Assembly (NCBI GenBank): GCA_030643245.1
Contig: DAOWME010000095.1
Span: forward strand, 1 to 10,109
Length of the DNA stretch: 10,109 nt
Direction: 5' to 3'
Origin: Deltaproteobacteria bacterium
GTDB taxonomy: Bacteria; Desulfobacterota; UBA8473
Position 1 is the stretch's first letter. Each line of letters begins with the position of its first letter. The position numbers and the translations under genes were made by a program. The notes under the pieces were generated by a model. It ran no database searches, was not told where the DNA came from, and saw only the letters and a list, made by a program, of their open reading frames with translations. Positions 1 through 5,980 of the stretch are shown here, one piece after another.

Positions 1-144
1 CAACCTCATCGAGGGATTTCTCAAGAAAAGTTGCCCAACTACATCGGATTCTTTGAGTTTGTCCATAACGCAAAAAAAAGAGGGACAAAGCTCATGGACT
101 CCTTGCTTCGTCTTCTTCTTACTAACAACCTGGAATCCATATAG
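1..144 (+). CDS. C-terminal fragment of a probable transposase
   Basis: The frame is open from base 1 to a TAG at 142-144, giving the last 47 residues of a protein whose start lies outside the window. The visible tail reads HRGISQEKLPNYIGFFEFVHN and is followed by basic and leucine-rich residues (KKRGTKL, LLRLLL). This resembles, from memory, the C-terminal end of DDE-type transposases in environmental proteobacteria, where a similar HRGISQEKL...FFEFVHN segment closes the protein. I cannot assign the IS family. It faces hpt tail to tail with a 117-bp gap. The short inverted repeat at 183-215 could belong to the end of the same insertion sequence. It may be intact or a remnant; this cannot be judged from here. 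Confidence 0.5.
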   Translation, partial: QPHRGISQEKLPNYIGFFEFVHNAKKRGTKLMDSLLRLLLTNNLESI

Positions 145-182
145 AGCCTAATAATTTTGCTCTTTCAAATTGGCTTTTTCAA

Positions 183-215
183 GGGTCTCACTATATCGCA
201 ACTGGAAAAAGACCC
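183..215. repeat. Short inverted repeat between transposase tail and hpt
   Basis: GGGTCT at 183-188 is matched by AGACCC at 210-215 with 21 nt between. The stem is only 6 bp and no convincing T-run follows on either strand, so it is a weak terminator candidate for hpt. It could equally be part of an IS end. It is recorded because it is the only structure seen in this 117-bp gap. Confidence 0.2.
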
Positions 216-261
216 GTTATCTTTGCTGTCAGGAAGTTTTTTTCTGTGAGTTATTCCACGA

Positions 262-792
262 TTAGTTTTTCAATTCAGCGATGTAGGGCAATTCACGATA
301 ATGCTCAGAGAAGTCTATTCCATATCCAACAACAAATTTATCTGAAATGGTGAATCCGGTATAATCCACTTTAATTGAAGTTTTACGAGCCGCAGGTTTA
401 TCCAGGAGGCTACAAATTTTCAACGAGGCAGGATGCTGTATCCGTAATTCATTGATAACAGAATTCAAAGTTAATCCCGTATCAATTATATCTTCTACAA
501 GAAGAATGTGCTTGCCTGCAAGATTCAAGGTGTGTTGAATCTCCACTTGCCCTGAAGTAATTTTTTGACAGCCATAACTGGAAGCCCGTAAAAAATGAAT
601 ATAACAAGGAATTGTTAAAAACCTTACTAAATCTGCTAAAAAAATAAAAGCTCCTTTTAAAATACCCACAATATTTAACTCACGATTCACATAATCATTT
701 GAAATTGCAAAAGAAAGCTCTTGTACACGCTTTTTTATTTCTTCAGAAGAATATAGTTCGTGAAGTTTTGATGAATCTGAGTCTTTTTTCAT
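262..792 (-). CDS. hpt: Hypoxanthine phosphoribosyltransferase
   Basis: A 176-residue purine-salvage enzyme that joins hypoxanthine (and usually guanine) to PRPP to give IMP or GMP in the cytosol. The family's elements appear in order: the LKG turn (residues 45-47) that contacts pyrophosphate, the flexible-loop SSYG (71-74), the PRPP-binding signature LLVEDIIDTGLTL (97-109) with the acidic pair E100-D101, and the purine-binding segment DKFVVGYGIDFSEHYRELPY (151-170). Length is normal for bacterial HPRT. The ATG at 792 is the only reasonable start, but no Shine-Dalgarno is visible before it and the R1 element begins just 14 bp upstream, so its native 5' region seems to have been replaced. The gene is visibly AT-richer than the LPS genes and is divergent from them. 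It has no functional link to LPS synthesis. The function call is firm. Confidence 0.95.
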   Translation of the reverse strand: MKKDSDSSKLHELYSSEEIKKRVQELSFAISNDYVNRELNIVGILKGAFIFLADLVRFLTIPCYIHFLRASSYGCQKITSGQVEIQHTLNLAGKHILLVEDIIDTGLTLNSVINELRIQHPASLKICSLLDKPAARKTSIKVDYTGFTISDKFVVGYGIDFSEHYRELPYIAELKN

Positions 793-806
793 ATTTTTTT
801 CTATAA

Positions 807-993
807 TAAGGGACGTGGCCGAAATAACTTCCTCAAGTTGGCGCTCAGATTTAGGTCAGATTTGTTCGATCTGAAAATGCAAAACCACAGGAATAGTTTT
901 GCCTATTTCGAGGATTTTGTGTTTGAAGATCGGGCAAAGATGGCCTGAAGATGAGATGTACAAATGGGGAAGTTATTTCGTCCCCGTCCCTTA
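807..993. mobile_element. MITE-like element R1, copy 1
   Basis: The ends form terminal inverted repeats: 807-832 (starting TAAGGGACGTGGCCG) and 968-993 (ending CGTCCCCGTCCCTTA) pair over 26 bp with two mismatches. The 187-bp element has no credible gene. A TA dinucleotide at each outer edge (807-808, 992-993) fits the TA target duplication of Tc1/mariner-IS630-type elements, so this may be a non-autonomous relative; that family link is inference. A smaller internal palindrome, TCAGAT (856-861) with ATCTGA (869-874), lies near the left end. A second copy, about 90% identical by eye over 139 bp and in opposite orientation, starts at 9971. The element sits between the divergent hpt and lpxK genes and must contribute to the leader of at least hpt. 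Confidence 0.8.
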
Positions 994-1013
994 TCGGTCG
1001 GAATCCACGGCGC
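990..1013. repeat. Possible fragment of repeat R3
   Basis: TTATCGGTCGGAA (991-1003) and the flanking bases match the reverse complement of the right arm of the R3 palindrome at 4192-4218 at 22 of 27 positions. The 13-base identical core alone could arise by chance in a window this size. Its placement, wedged between R1 and R2, makes a repeat remnant plausible but not certain. Confidence 0.3.
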
Positions 1014-1023
1014 CGTTGTTTTG

Positions 1024-1109
1024 GTAGGGGTGCCCCTTGTGGGCGCCCATTTGGGTAACGGAATACATTGGGTAACCGTGGACAGGGCAACCACAAGGGT
1101 TGCCCCTAC
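1024..1109. repeat. Palindromic GTAGGGG repeat R2
   Basis: The left arm at 1024-1048 (GTAGGGGTGCCCCTTGTGGG and five further bases) pairs with the right arm at 1085-1109 (ending AAGGGTTGCCCCTAC) at 20 of 25 positions. The centre holds a short direct duplication of TTGGGTAAC (1051-1059) and ATTGGGTAACC (1068-1078). Elements starting GTAGGGGC and centred on CCTTGTGG are, from general experience, common dispersed repeats in many environmental bacteria; I cannot count copies here. The right arm ends 7 bp before the lpxK ATG, so transcription into lpxK would carry a long hairpin right at its translation start. Confidence 0.75.
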
Positions 1110-1116
1110 GAAAAAG

Positions 1117-2238
1117 ATGAACCTACGAACCCTTTCCGAAAGAATCATCTATGGAAAATATGACAATAGACAGGTAAAGATATTACTATACCCTTTATCC
1201 CTGCTCTCATTGCTATACAGGGGTGTTGTCCGGATCAGGTATTGGTTATATCGGACAGGTGTCTTTGACTCAAAAGAACTTCCCTGTATGGTCATAAGTG
1301 TTGGGAATATCTCTCTGGGAGGCTCGGGAAAGACTCCTACAACTTATTATATTGCTCAGTTGTTGAGGGAAAACAATTTCCACGTTGCCATATTGAGTAG
1401 GGGCTACAAGGGTAGGGGAGGATCCACTGTAAATATTGTATCGGATGGTAACAGACCCTTAATGAGCCCAAGAGATTCCGGTGATGAACCTTACATGTTG
1501 GCAAGGAAATTAAGTGGCGTTCCCGTTTTGGCATCAAAGGACCGGTATCGTTTGGGGCGATATGCTGTCGATCGTTTTCGCTGCAATGTACTGGTTTTGG
1601 ATGACGGTTTTCAACATATTAGGCTTAAGAGAGACTTAGACATTCTTTTGGTCGATTTCGGGGGAATATCTGCTGATAATTATCTCTTGCCGAGGGGGAC
1701 ACTGAGAGAACCGGTGGAGAACCTAAAGCGAGCGGATGTCTTTCTAGTTACAAGGACGAGAAATCTTGAGGAATACAGAGAGATAAGCCGAAAAATAAGC
1801 GGCATCAAAGAGGACGCCAAGATCTTTTGTGGTCATTTCCAGGCCAGGCATCTGATAAACCAATCTGGAGAAACGAAAGAGTTGGATTACCTGAGGGGCA
1901 AAAGGGTGTTAGCCTTTTCCGGGATTGCCAACCCGGAATACTTCACTATGTCATTGAAGGACCTGGGCGCTACAGTAGTGGCGGAACTAATTTTTCCTGA
2001 CCACCATTGGTATTCGTCAAAGGATTATCAGAGGATAGGGGAAAGCGCAACAAGAGTCAATTTTGCTGTGACTACAGAGAAGGACATGGTGAAGATAGAC
2101 AGTTCCTGTCTTGACAATCTGGAGATATTTGCCCTCAGTATAGAATTACGTGTGGATAGAGAGGAAGAGTTCAAGGAGTTTTTACTGGCAAGGGTGGGTA
2201 AGGCGGACTTGAAAGGGCAGGATCATAAGACTCTGTAA
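1117..2238 (+). CDS. lpxK: Tetraacyldisaccharide 4'-kinase LpxK
   Basis: Phosphorylates the 4' position of the tetraacyl disaccharide 1-phosphate to make lipid IVA, at the cytoplasmic face of the inner membrane. With the start at 1117 the protein has 373 residues, slightly above the usual 330-350. Seen in order: a hydrophobic N-terminal membrane-association helix (about residues 22-45), the P-loop VGNISLGGSGKTPT (62-75), SRGYKG (94-99), DSGDEPYMLA (120-129), the LDDGFQH catalytic/Walker B-type motif (161-167), LPRGTLREP (191-199), FSGIANP (268-274), FPDHHWYS (293-300) and TTEKDMVK (319-326). The frame stays open upstream to an ATG at 964, but those 51 extra codons come from repeats R1 and R2 and do not resemble LpxK, so I start at 1117. 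No clear Shine-Dalgarno precedes that ATG. gmhB follows after 11 bp. Confidence 0.93.
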   Translation: MNLRTLSERIIYGKYDNRQVKILLYPLSLLSLLYRGVVRIRYWLYRTGVFDSKELPCMVISVGNISLGGSGKTPTTYYIAQLLRENNFHVAILSRGYKGRGGSTVNIVSDGNRPLMSPRDSGDEPYMLARKLSGVPVLASKDRYRLGRYAVDRFRCNVLVLDDGFQHIRLKRDLDILLVDFGGISADNYLLPRGTLREPVENLKRADVFLVTRTRNLEEYREISRKISGIKEDAKIFCGHFQARHLINQSGETKELDYLRGKRVLAFSGIANPEYFTMSLKDLGATVVAELIFPDHHWYSSKDYQRIGESATRVNFAVTTEKDMVKIDSSCLDNLEIFALSIELRVDREEEFKEFLLARVGKADLKGQDHKTL

Positions 2239-2249
2239 TAGAGTTTAGG

Positions 2250-2828
2250 ATGAATATTGCTGTTTTTATGGATAGGGACGGGACCATAAATGAAGAGAGA
2301 GGTTATCTAAAGACCCCCTACGACTTAAGTATATTGCCTGGGGCTGCGGACGCTATAAGACTCATCAACAAGAACCAGATCAAAGCAGTTGTTATTACTA
2401 ACCAGTCGGGGGTGGCAAGGGGATATTTTTCTGAAGAGGTTGTCGAAAGGGTGCACATGAAGCTAGAGGAGTTGTTGAAGGAAAAAGGCGCTTACCTGGA
2501 TGGCATATATTACTGTCCACATCACCCCGATTTCGGACCCCCGGGGTATCGTCAGAGATGCAACTGCCGGAAGCCGGCGCCCGGGATGTTGGAAGTGGCT
2601 TCAAAGGAACTAACAATCGATCTTTCCCACTCTTATGTTGTTGGAGATAAGGCCAGTGATATTGAGTTAGCCCATAGAGTCGGAGCCAAGGGCGTTCTTG
2701 TATTGACAGGGCATGGCAAGGATAAGATAGGATCTCTCCATAGAGGATCAAAAAGTCGTCCGCATTACATTGCCGAGAACATCCTTGCCGCAGTGAACTG
2801 GATTTTGCTCGACCTCCAGGTGAAATAA
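2250..2828 (+). CDS. gmhB: D-glycero-D-manno-heptose 1,7-bisphosphate 7-phosphatase
   Basis: A 192-residue cytosolic HAD-superfamily phosphatase that removes the 7-phosphate from heptose bisphosphate on the route to ADP-heptose, the donor for the next gene's product. Motif I is MDRDGT (7-12) with nucleophile D8 and acid/base D10. Motif II is VITNQSG (48-54) with T50. K108 lies in CRKP, and motif IV is GDKASD (132-137). A zinc site typical of GmhB is intact: CPHHP (C89, H91) and RCNCRKP (C104, C106). Length matches the family. It starts 11 bp after lpxK and stops 2 bp before the heptosyltransferase ATG. The histidinol-phosphate phosphatase branch shares the fold, but the neighbours favour heptose. 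The other ADP-heptose genes (gmhA, hldE, hldD) are not in the window. Confidence 0.92.
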   Translation: MNIAVFMDRDGTINEERGYLKTPYDLSILPGAADAIRLINKNQIKAVVITNQSGVARGYFSEEVVERVHMKLEELLKEKGAYLDGIYYCPHHPDFGPPGYRQRCNCRKPAPGMLEVASKELTIDLSHSYVVGDKASDIELAHRVGAKGVLVLTGHGKDKIGSLHRGSKSRPHYIAENILAAVNWILLDLQVK

Positions 2829-2830
2829 TA

Positions 2831-4078
2831 ATGGAAATCCTCATGGTGAAGTTGAGCGCTATCGGTGATGTAGTTCATACCCTCCCGGCTTTGGAATCTA
2901 TACGTGCTGCGTACCCGGAAAGTCATATCACGTGGTTGGTTGAAGAGAAGGCCCAGGATATAATCAGAGGCCACCCGTGTCTTGATTATATAATAGTGTC
3001 CAAGAGGAAGAGATGGATGAGGGGTCTCTTGAGGCGATCCACCTGCCTTCAAACGCTTGGCGAGATCATCTCTTTTATTAAGGAACTCAGGGGCGGAAAG
3101 TATGATCTTGTTATTGACTTTCAAGGACTTTTTAAGAGCGGGATCTTGACATTTTTAAGCGGCGGCAAAAGGCGAATCGGTTATGATAAGACTCGCGAGT
3201 TTAGCTACGCATTCCTGAACGAACGAATTCCGCCCTGTGATCCTGATTTGCACGCTGTTGACAGATACCTTAACCTCGCAGGAAATCTGGGTGGGGAACT
3301 CAACGGGCCCGGGTTCCTTATCCCTGTCGCCGAAAAGGACGTGGCGTATGTCAAGGAGTTCCTGGGGAATAATGGAATATATGACAGCCACAGAATAATC
3401 GCTGTCCATCCGGGTTCAGGGTGGGCGACCAAGTTATGGGACCAGAAGAAGTTTGGTCCTTTGTGTGACAGGATAATCGATGCATTTGATACGCGCATTA
3501 TCTTTACCGGGGACAAGAACGATCGATCGATGGTTGAGATGATCGCTTCAGAAATGCGTGGGAAAGTATTCAATGCCGCTGGAATGCTGAGTCTGAAAGA
3601 GCTCGCATGCCTGTTGAGTTTGGTTGATCTGATGATTACGACGGATACGGGCCCCATGCATATTGCCTCAGCCATGGACACACCGGTAGTGGCCATATTC
3701 GGTCCAACCGCACCGTGGAGGACAGGGCCGTATGGTGAGGGTCACACGGTCATAAGAAGCGATCTTGCGTGCAGTCCGTGTTTCAAGAAGAAATGCGACA
3801 CAAAGAGATGTATGGGAGAAATAGCTGTTGATGATGTGTTCTCTGCTGTGGCAGGGAAACTGGCCGCATTGGAAAGAGGGAGGTTGGGTGAAAAGGAGAG
3901 ACTAATGGGTATTAGTAAGGAATTACTGGATATTCTGGCCTGTCCCAAGTGCAAGGGTGATATCCACCTGAATGAAGAGGGAGATGGCCTCATATGTGAC
4001 TCGTGCAGTTTGATCTATGAGATTAAAGATGATATACCTATCATGTTGATTGATGAAGCGAAAAAGCTCGACGGTTAA
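2831..4078 (+). CDS. waaC: Heptosyltransferase (WaaC type) fused to a C-terminal Trm112/YcaR zinc-ribbon domain
   Basis: Residues 1 to about 350 are a GT9 ADP-heptose:LPS heptosyltransferase that adds heptose to Kdo-lipid A on the cytoplasmic side of the inner membrane. Visible are the acceptor-side motif IGDVVHTLPAL (11-21, with the expected catalytic Asp D13), DFQGLFKSGI (96-105), HPGSGWATKLW (193-203) and the ADP-heptose site TDTGPMHIASA (271-281) and FGPTAPWRTGP (290-300). The N-terminus and the RxxW-type segment near residue 61 favour WaaC over WaaF. From about residue 359 an extra domain follows: ISKELLDILACPKCKG (361-376), CDSC (389-392) and DDIPIML (400-406). This is the layout of the small Trm112/YcaR (UPF0434) proteins, with four zinc-type cysteines (371, 374, 389, 392). 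The ORF is unbroken across the junction. AGGTGA (2818-2823) serves as Shine-Dalgarno. The fusion may be real or come from a single indel. Confidence 0.9.
   Translation: MEILMVKLSAIGDVVHTLPALESIRAAYPESHITWLVEEKAQDIIRGHPCLDYIIVSKRKRWMRGLLRRSTCLQTLGEIISFIKELRGGKYDLVIDFQGLFKSGILTFLSGGKRRIGYDKTREFSYAFLNERIPPCDPDLHAVDRYLNLAGNLGGELNGPGFLIPVAEKDVAYVKEFLGNNGIYDSHRIIAVHPGSGWATKLWDQKKFGPLCDRIIDAFDTRIIFTGDKNDRSMVEMIASEMRGKVFNAAGMLSLKELACLLSLVDLMITTDTGPMHIASAMDTPVVAIFGPTAPWRTGPYGEGHTVIRSDLACSPCFKKKCDTKRCMGEIAVDDVFSAVAGKLAALERGRLGEKERLMGISKELLDILACPKCKGDIHLNEEGDGLICDSCSLIYEIKDDIPIMLIDEAKKLDG
3893..3900 (+). promoter_or_regulatory. Internal Shine-Dalgarno inside the waaC-Trm112 ORF
   Basis: AAGGAGAG lies with six bases between its GGAG core (3895-3898) and an in-frame ATG at 3905. 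It is the best Shine-Dalgarno in the window, yet it sits inside an open reading frame, exactly at the boundary of the two domains. It marks a probable independent start for the zinc-ribbon protein. Confidence 0.65.
3905..4078 (+). CDS. Possible separately translated Trm112/YcaR-family small protein
   Basis: From the internal ATG the product would be 57 residues, close to the about 60 of E. coli YcaR. It would start MGISKELLDILACPKCKG and carry two CxxC-type pairs, then the conserved DDIPIML strand. In enterobacteria ycaR lies near lpxK and kdsB, so its presence two genes after lpxK fits known synteny. Eukaryotic and archaeal Trm112 proteins bind and activate methyltransferases; the role of the bacterial ones is poorly defined. 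A TGA (3889-3891) and a TAA (3903-3905, giving TAATG) lie in the two other frames just before this ATG. Either could be the ancestral end of the heptosyltransferase before an indel fused the genes. Whether the cell makes the fusion, the free protein or both cannot be told from sequence. Confidence 0.55.
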   Translation: MGISKELLDILACPKCKGDIHLNEEGDGLICDSCSLIYEIKDDIPIMLIDEAKKLDG

Positions 4079-4083
4079 GGGTT

Positions 4084-4107
4084 GCGCCCTTTCCCAAGAA
4101 AGGGCGC
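4084..4107 (+). terminator. Hairpin after the lpxK-gmhB-waaC block
   Basis: GCGCCCTTTC (4084-4093) and GAAAGGGCGC (4098-4107) form a perfect 10-bp stem with a CCAA loop, 5 bp after the stop codon. A TTTT run occurs only at 4114-4117, a few bases late for a classic intrinsic terminator, so it may act as a partial terminator or a 3' end stabiliser. Confidence 0.55.
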
Positions 4108-4132
4108 CGGCTGGTTTTATATAGGTTTTCAG

Positions 4133-4234
4133 ATATTATAAATTTCACAAGGCCAGAGGGAGGAATCCGAGTAATTCGTACATTTTTAGTACGTCGTCGA
4201 GGCTTCCGACCGATAACGCAGTGAAATTTAATAT
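4133..4234. repeat. Palindromic MITE-like element R3
   Basis: A 102-bp element whose ends are inverted: TAAATTTCAC (4139-4148) pairs exactly with GTGAAATTTA (4221-4230), with AT-rich extensions outward on both sides. At its centre CGTAC (4177-4181) and GTACG (4189-4193) form a stem around ATTTTTA. The arms between pair imperfectly (GGAGGAATCCGAG against the complement of CGAGGCTTCCGACC). It lies in the 224-bp gap before the GT39 gene, after the waaC hairpin. A diverged half copy occurs at 9855-9902 and a possible fragment at 990-1013. It has no coding potential of note, and as RNA would form one long hairpin. Confidence 0.7.
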
Positions 4235-4302
4235 ATGGAAGTCTATAGTTCGTAACCAGAAAACGTTTGTGGGGAAGACATACTCTGAGGAAGGTGTTGA
4301 AG

Positions 4303-5913
4303 GTGGCTGACAGGGCATACACAGGCCATGGGCGTCTGTCCCAGGATTATCGTTCTCCACTGGTATTGGTTGGCCTTGCCCTTATAGTGAGGGTATATCT
4401 GTACGTTCTTACTTTTGTAATCAGCAGGGACGGCGTCACGTTCTTGTCCCTTGCGCAATGCCTGAAGCAAGGGGAGATTGCAAAAGCCCTGGGCCATGAC
4501 TATCATCCCTTTTATTCGGTGCTGATTGCCGCCGGTTCCTACCTGATTGGGGATGCTCAGTTGGCCGGACAGATCATATCGATTGTTGCCGGGTCCCTTC
4601 TGGTGATTCCCATGTTCTACTTGGGTAAGAATCTCTTCAACGAAAAGGTTGGGTTTGTAACCGGCTTACTTGTCGCTTTCCATCCCCATTTGGCGAGGAT
4701 CTCAGTTGATGTGCTTTCAGATTCGTTATACATTATTTTCTTTGCAACAGGGATCGCTATTGGGTGGAATGCCCTGGAAAGACGGGGGCTTCTTTGTTTC
4801 TTCCTGACGGGGGCTTGTGCCGCATTTGCCTACCTTACGAGACCCGAAGGTATCGGGATCCTCATCGTAATTATGTTCTGGATTCTCATAGGGGCTGCAA
4901 GGAGACGCCGGTTCCGTGCCGGAAAAGCTGTGGCAAGCGCTTTATTATTAGTCATAGGCTTTCTCATTTTTGCTTCGCCATATCTTCTTTATTTAAGAAT
5001 AGATACGGGTCATTGGACAATCACAAAGAAAAAGAGCATCGTAGATCTCATGGGCATTCAGAGCCACAAAGGTGAATCTCCGGACAAGATGAATCACCAA
5101 ACAAAGGTTGAAAAGCCTTCAACACAGGGGGAAACGGGGAGATCGACGTCAAGCGACGCTGGTAATTTTCTAAAGCCCAACATTTACAGTGGTATCGATC
5201 TTGAATGTTTCAAAAAGGGTCTCAAGTTCTTCATTAAACTGACCACCACGTTTCACCCTCTTCTCTTTTTGTTCCTTTTATTCGGCATTTACAAGGGTAA
5301 AGGAGTCTTCGGAATGGACAGGGGACAATGGTTCATCCTGTCTTTTCTTTTTCTTTATCTGCCGATTCTTTATCTGTTGCTTCTCAATATCGGTTATGTA
5401 AGCCACAGACATCTGCTGCCTGTTACCGTGATCGGTCTCGTCTGGGCAGCCTTCGGTATCCAGGAATCAAGAAGCTGGGTAGTCCGGAAGATATTCGAGT
5501 CAAACCCGGCAAATCGCATTTCCCTGAATAAAATCTCATTATTTGTCATGATCTTGATTATAGTGATCCTTTTACCTATGACATTGAAGCCTCAAAGGAG
5601 CGACAAGGTATGGATAAAGAAAGCCGGCCTCTGGATAGCGGAAAACTGCCCCGCAAATTCCAGAATCATGGGCTATGATTCGAGAATCGCATACTATGCC
5701 GGCGGGACGAACGTTGAAACCTTGGCCAAGTATACGTTTCAGGAGATCAAACGTGCAGTAGAGGGGAAAGAGGTAGATATAGTTGTTCTCGAATCTCACC
5801 AGGTTGATAGGGTCCTTCCTGATTCATTATCAGTTGGCCGCAAAACGCTCAACCTTGTCCATGAGTTGACTGACCTAAAGGGAAAAAATTTCCTTGTTTA
5901 CAGGGTTCTTTAA
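4303..5913 (+). CDS. Polytopic GT39/ArnT-like glycosyltransferase
   Basis: An integral membrane protein of 536 residues from this start. It matches the GT39 (PMT/ArnT) superfamily, which moves sugars from polyprenyl-phosphate donors to acceptors on the periplasmic side. After the first membrane segment (about 19-40) comes SRDGVTFLSLAQ (41-52), where D43 fits the conserved catalytic acidic residue. YHPFYSVLIA (67-76), FHPHLARISVD (126-136), LTRPEG (178-183) and SHRHLLPV (367-374) are also typical. About ten hydrophobic segments follow. A soluble tail from about 430 has an alpha/beta look. A polar stretch at about 241-300 (KKK, then many Lys, Ser, Thr and Gln) interrupts the membrane region. 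Start choice: GTG at 4303 has GAGGAAGG eight bases upstream; a TTG at 4267 and a GTG at 4294 are alternatives. Acceptor and donor are unknown; LPS core or lipid A is inferred from context. Confidence 0.8.
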   Translation: MADRAYTGHGRLSQDYRSPLVLVGLALIVRVYLYVLTFVISRDGVTFLSLAQCLKQGEIAKALGHDYHPFYSVLIAAGSYLIGDAQLAGQIISIVAGSLLVIPMFYLGKNLFNEKVGFVTGLLVAFHPHLARISVDVLSDSLYIIFFATGIAIGWNALERRGLLCFFLTGACAAFAYLTRPEGIGILIVIMFWILIGAARRRRFRAGKAVASALLLVIGFLIFASPYLLYLRIDTGHWTITKKKSIVDLMGIQSHKGESPDKMNHQTKVEKPSTQGETGRSTSSDAGNFLKPNIYSGIDLECFKKGLKFFIKLTTTFHPLLFLFLLFGIYKGKGVFGMDRGQWFILSFLFLYLPILYLLLLNIGYVSHRHLLPVTVIGLVWAAFGIQESRSWVVRKIFESNPANRISLNKISLFVMILIIVILLPMTLKPQRSDKVWIKKAGLWIAENCPANSRIMGYDSRIAYYAGGTNVETLAKYTFQEIKRAVEGKEVDIVVLESHQVDRVLPDSLSVGRKTLNLVHELTDLKGKNFLVYRVL

Positions 5914-5937
5914 TCACTGAAAAGCTAAAGAACCCTG
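5901..5937. terminator. Hairpin spanning the GT39 stop codon
   Basis: CAGGGTTCTTTA (5901-5912) and TAAAGAACCCTG (5926-5937) form a perfect 12-bp stem with a 13-nt loop. The left arm contains the last GT39 codons and most of its TAA. No T-run follows, so factor-independent termination is doubtful. It may be a 3' end stabiliser or an attenuator between the GT39 gene and waaG, whose ATG is 43 bp further on. Confidence 0.4.
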
Positions 5938-5980
5938 AAGCCATATAAATGCTCAATGATATAAGTTATGGGTAGTTTCA

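Noticed and set aside
1..67. Minus-strand frame open from an ATG at 65-67 to the window start
   Set aside because: No Shine-Dalgarno, only 22 codons visible, and it is antisense to the better supported transposase tail.
964..1116. 51-codon N-terminal extension of lpxK from an ATG at 964
   Set aside because: These codons are the end of R1 and all of R2. The peptide does not resemble LpxK, and family alignment by recall fits a start at 1117.
851..1148. Two minus-strand ORFs of 81 codons before lpxK
   Set aside because: They consist of reverse-translated repeat sequence and the lpxK 5' end, with no recognisable domain and low-complexity composition.
4764..5075. 103-codon ORF on the + strand inside the GT39 gene
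   Set aside because: It is an out-of-frame shadow of a gene with clear motifs and has no family features of its own.
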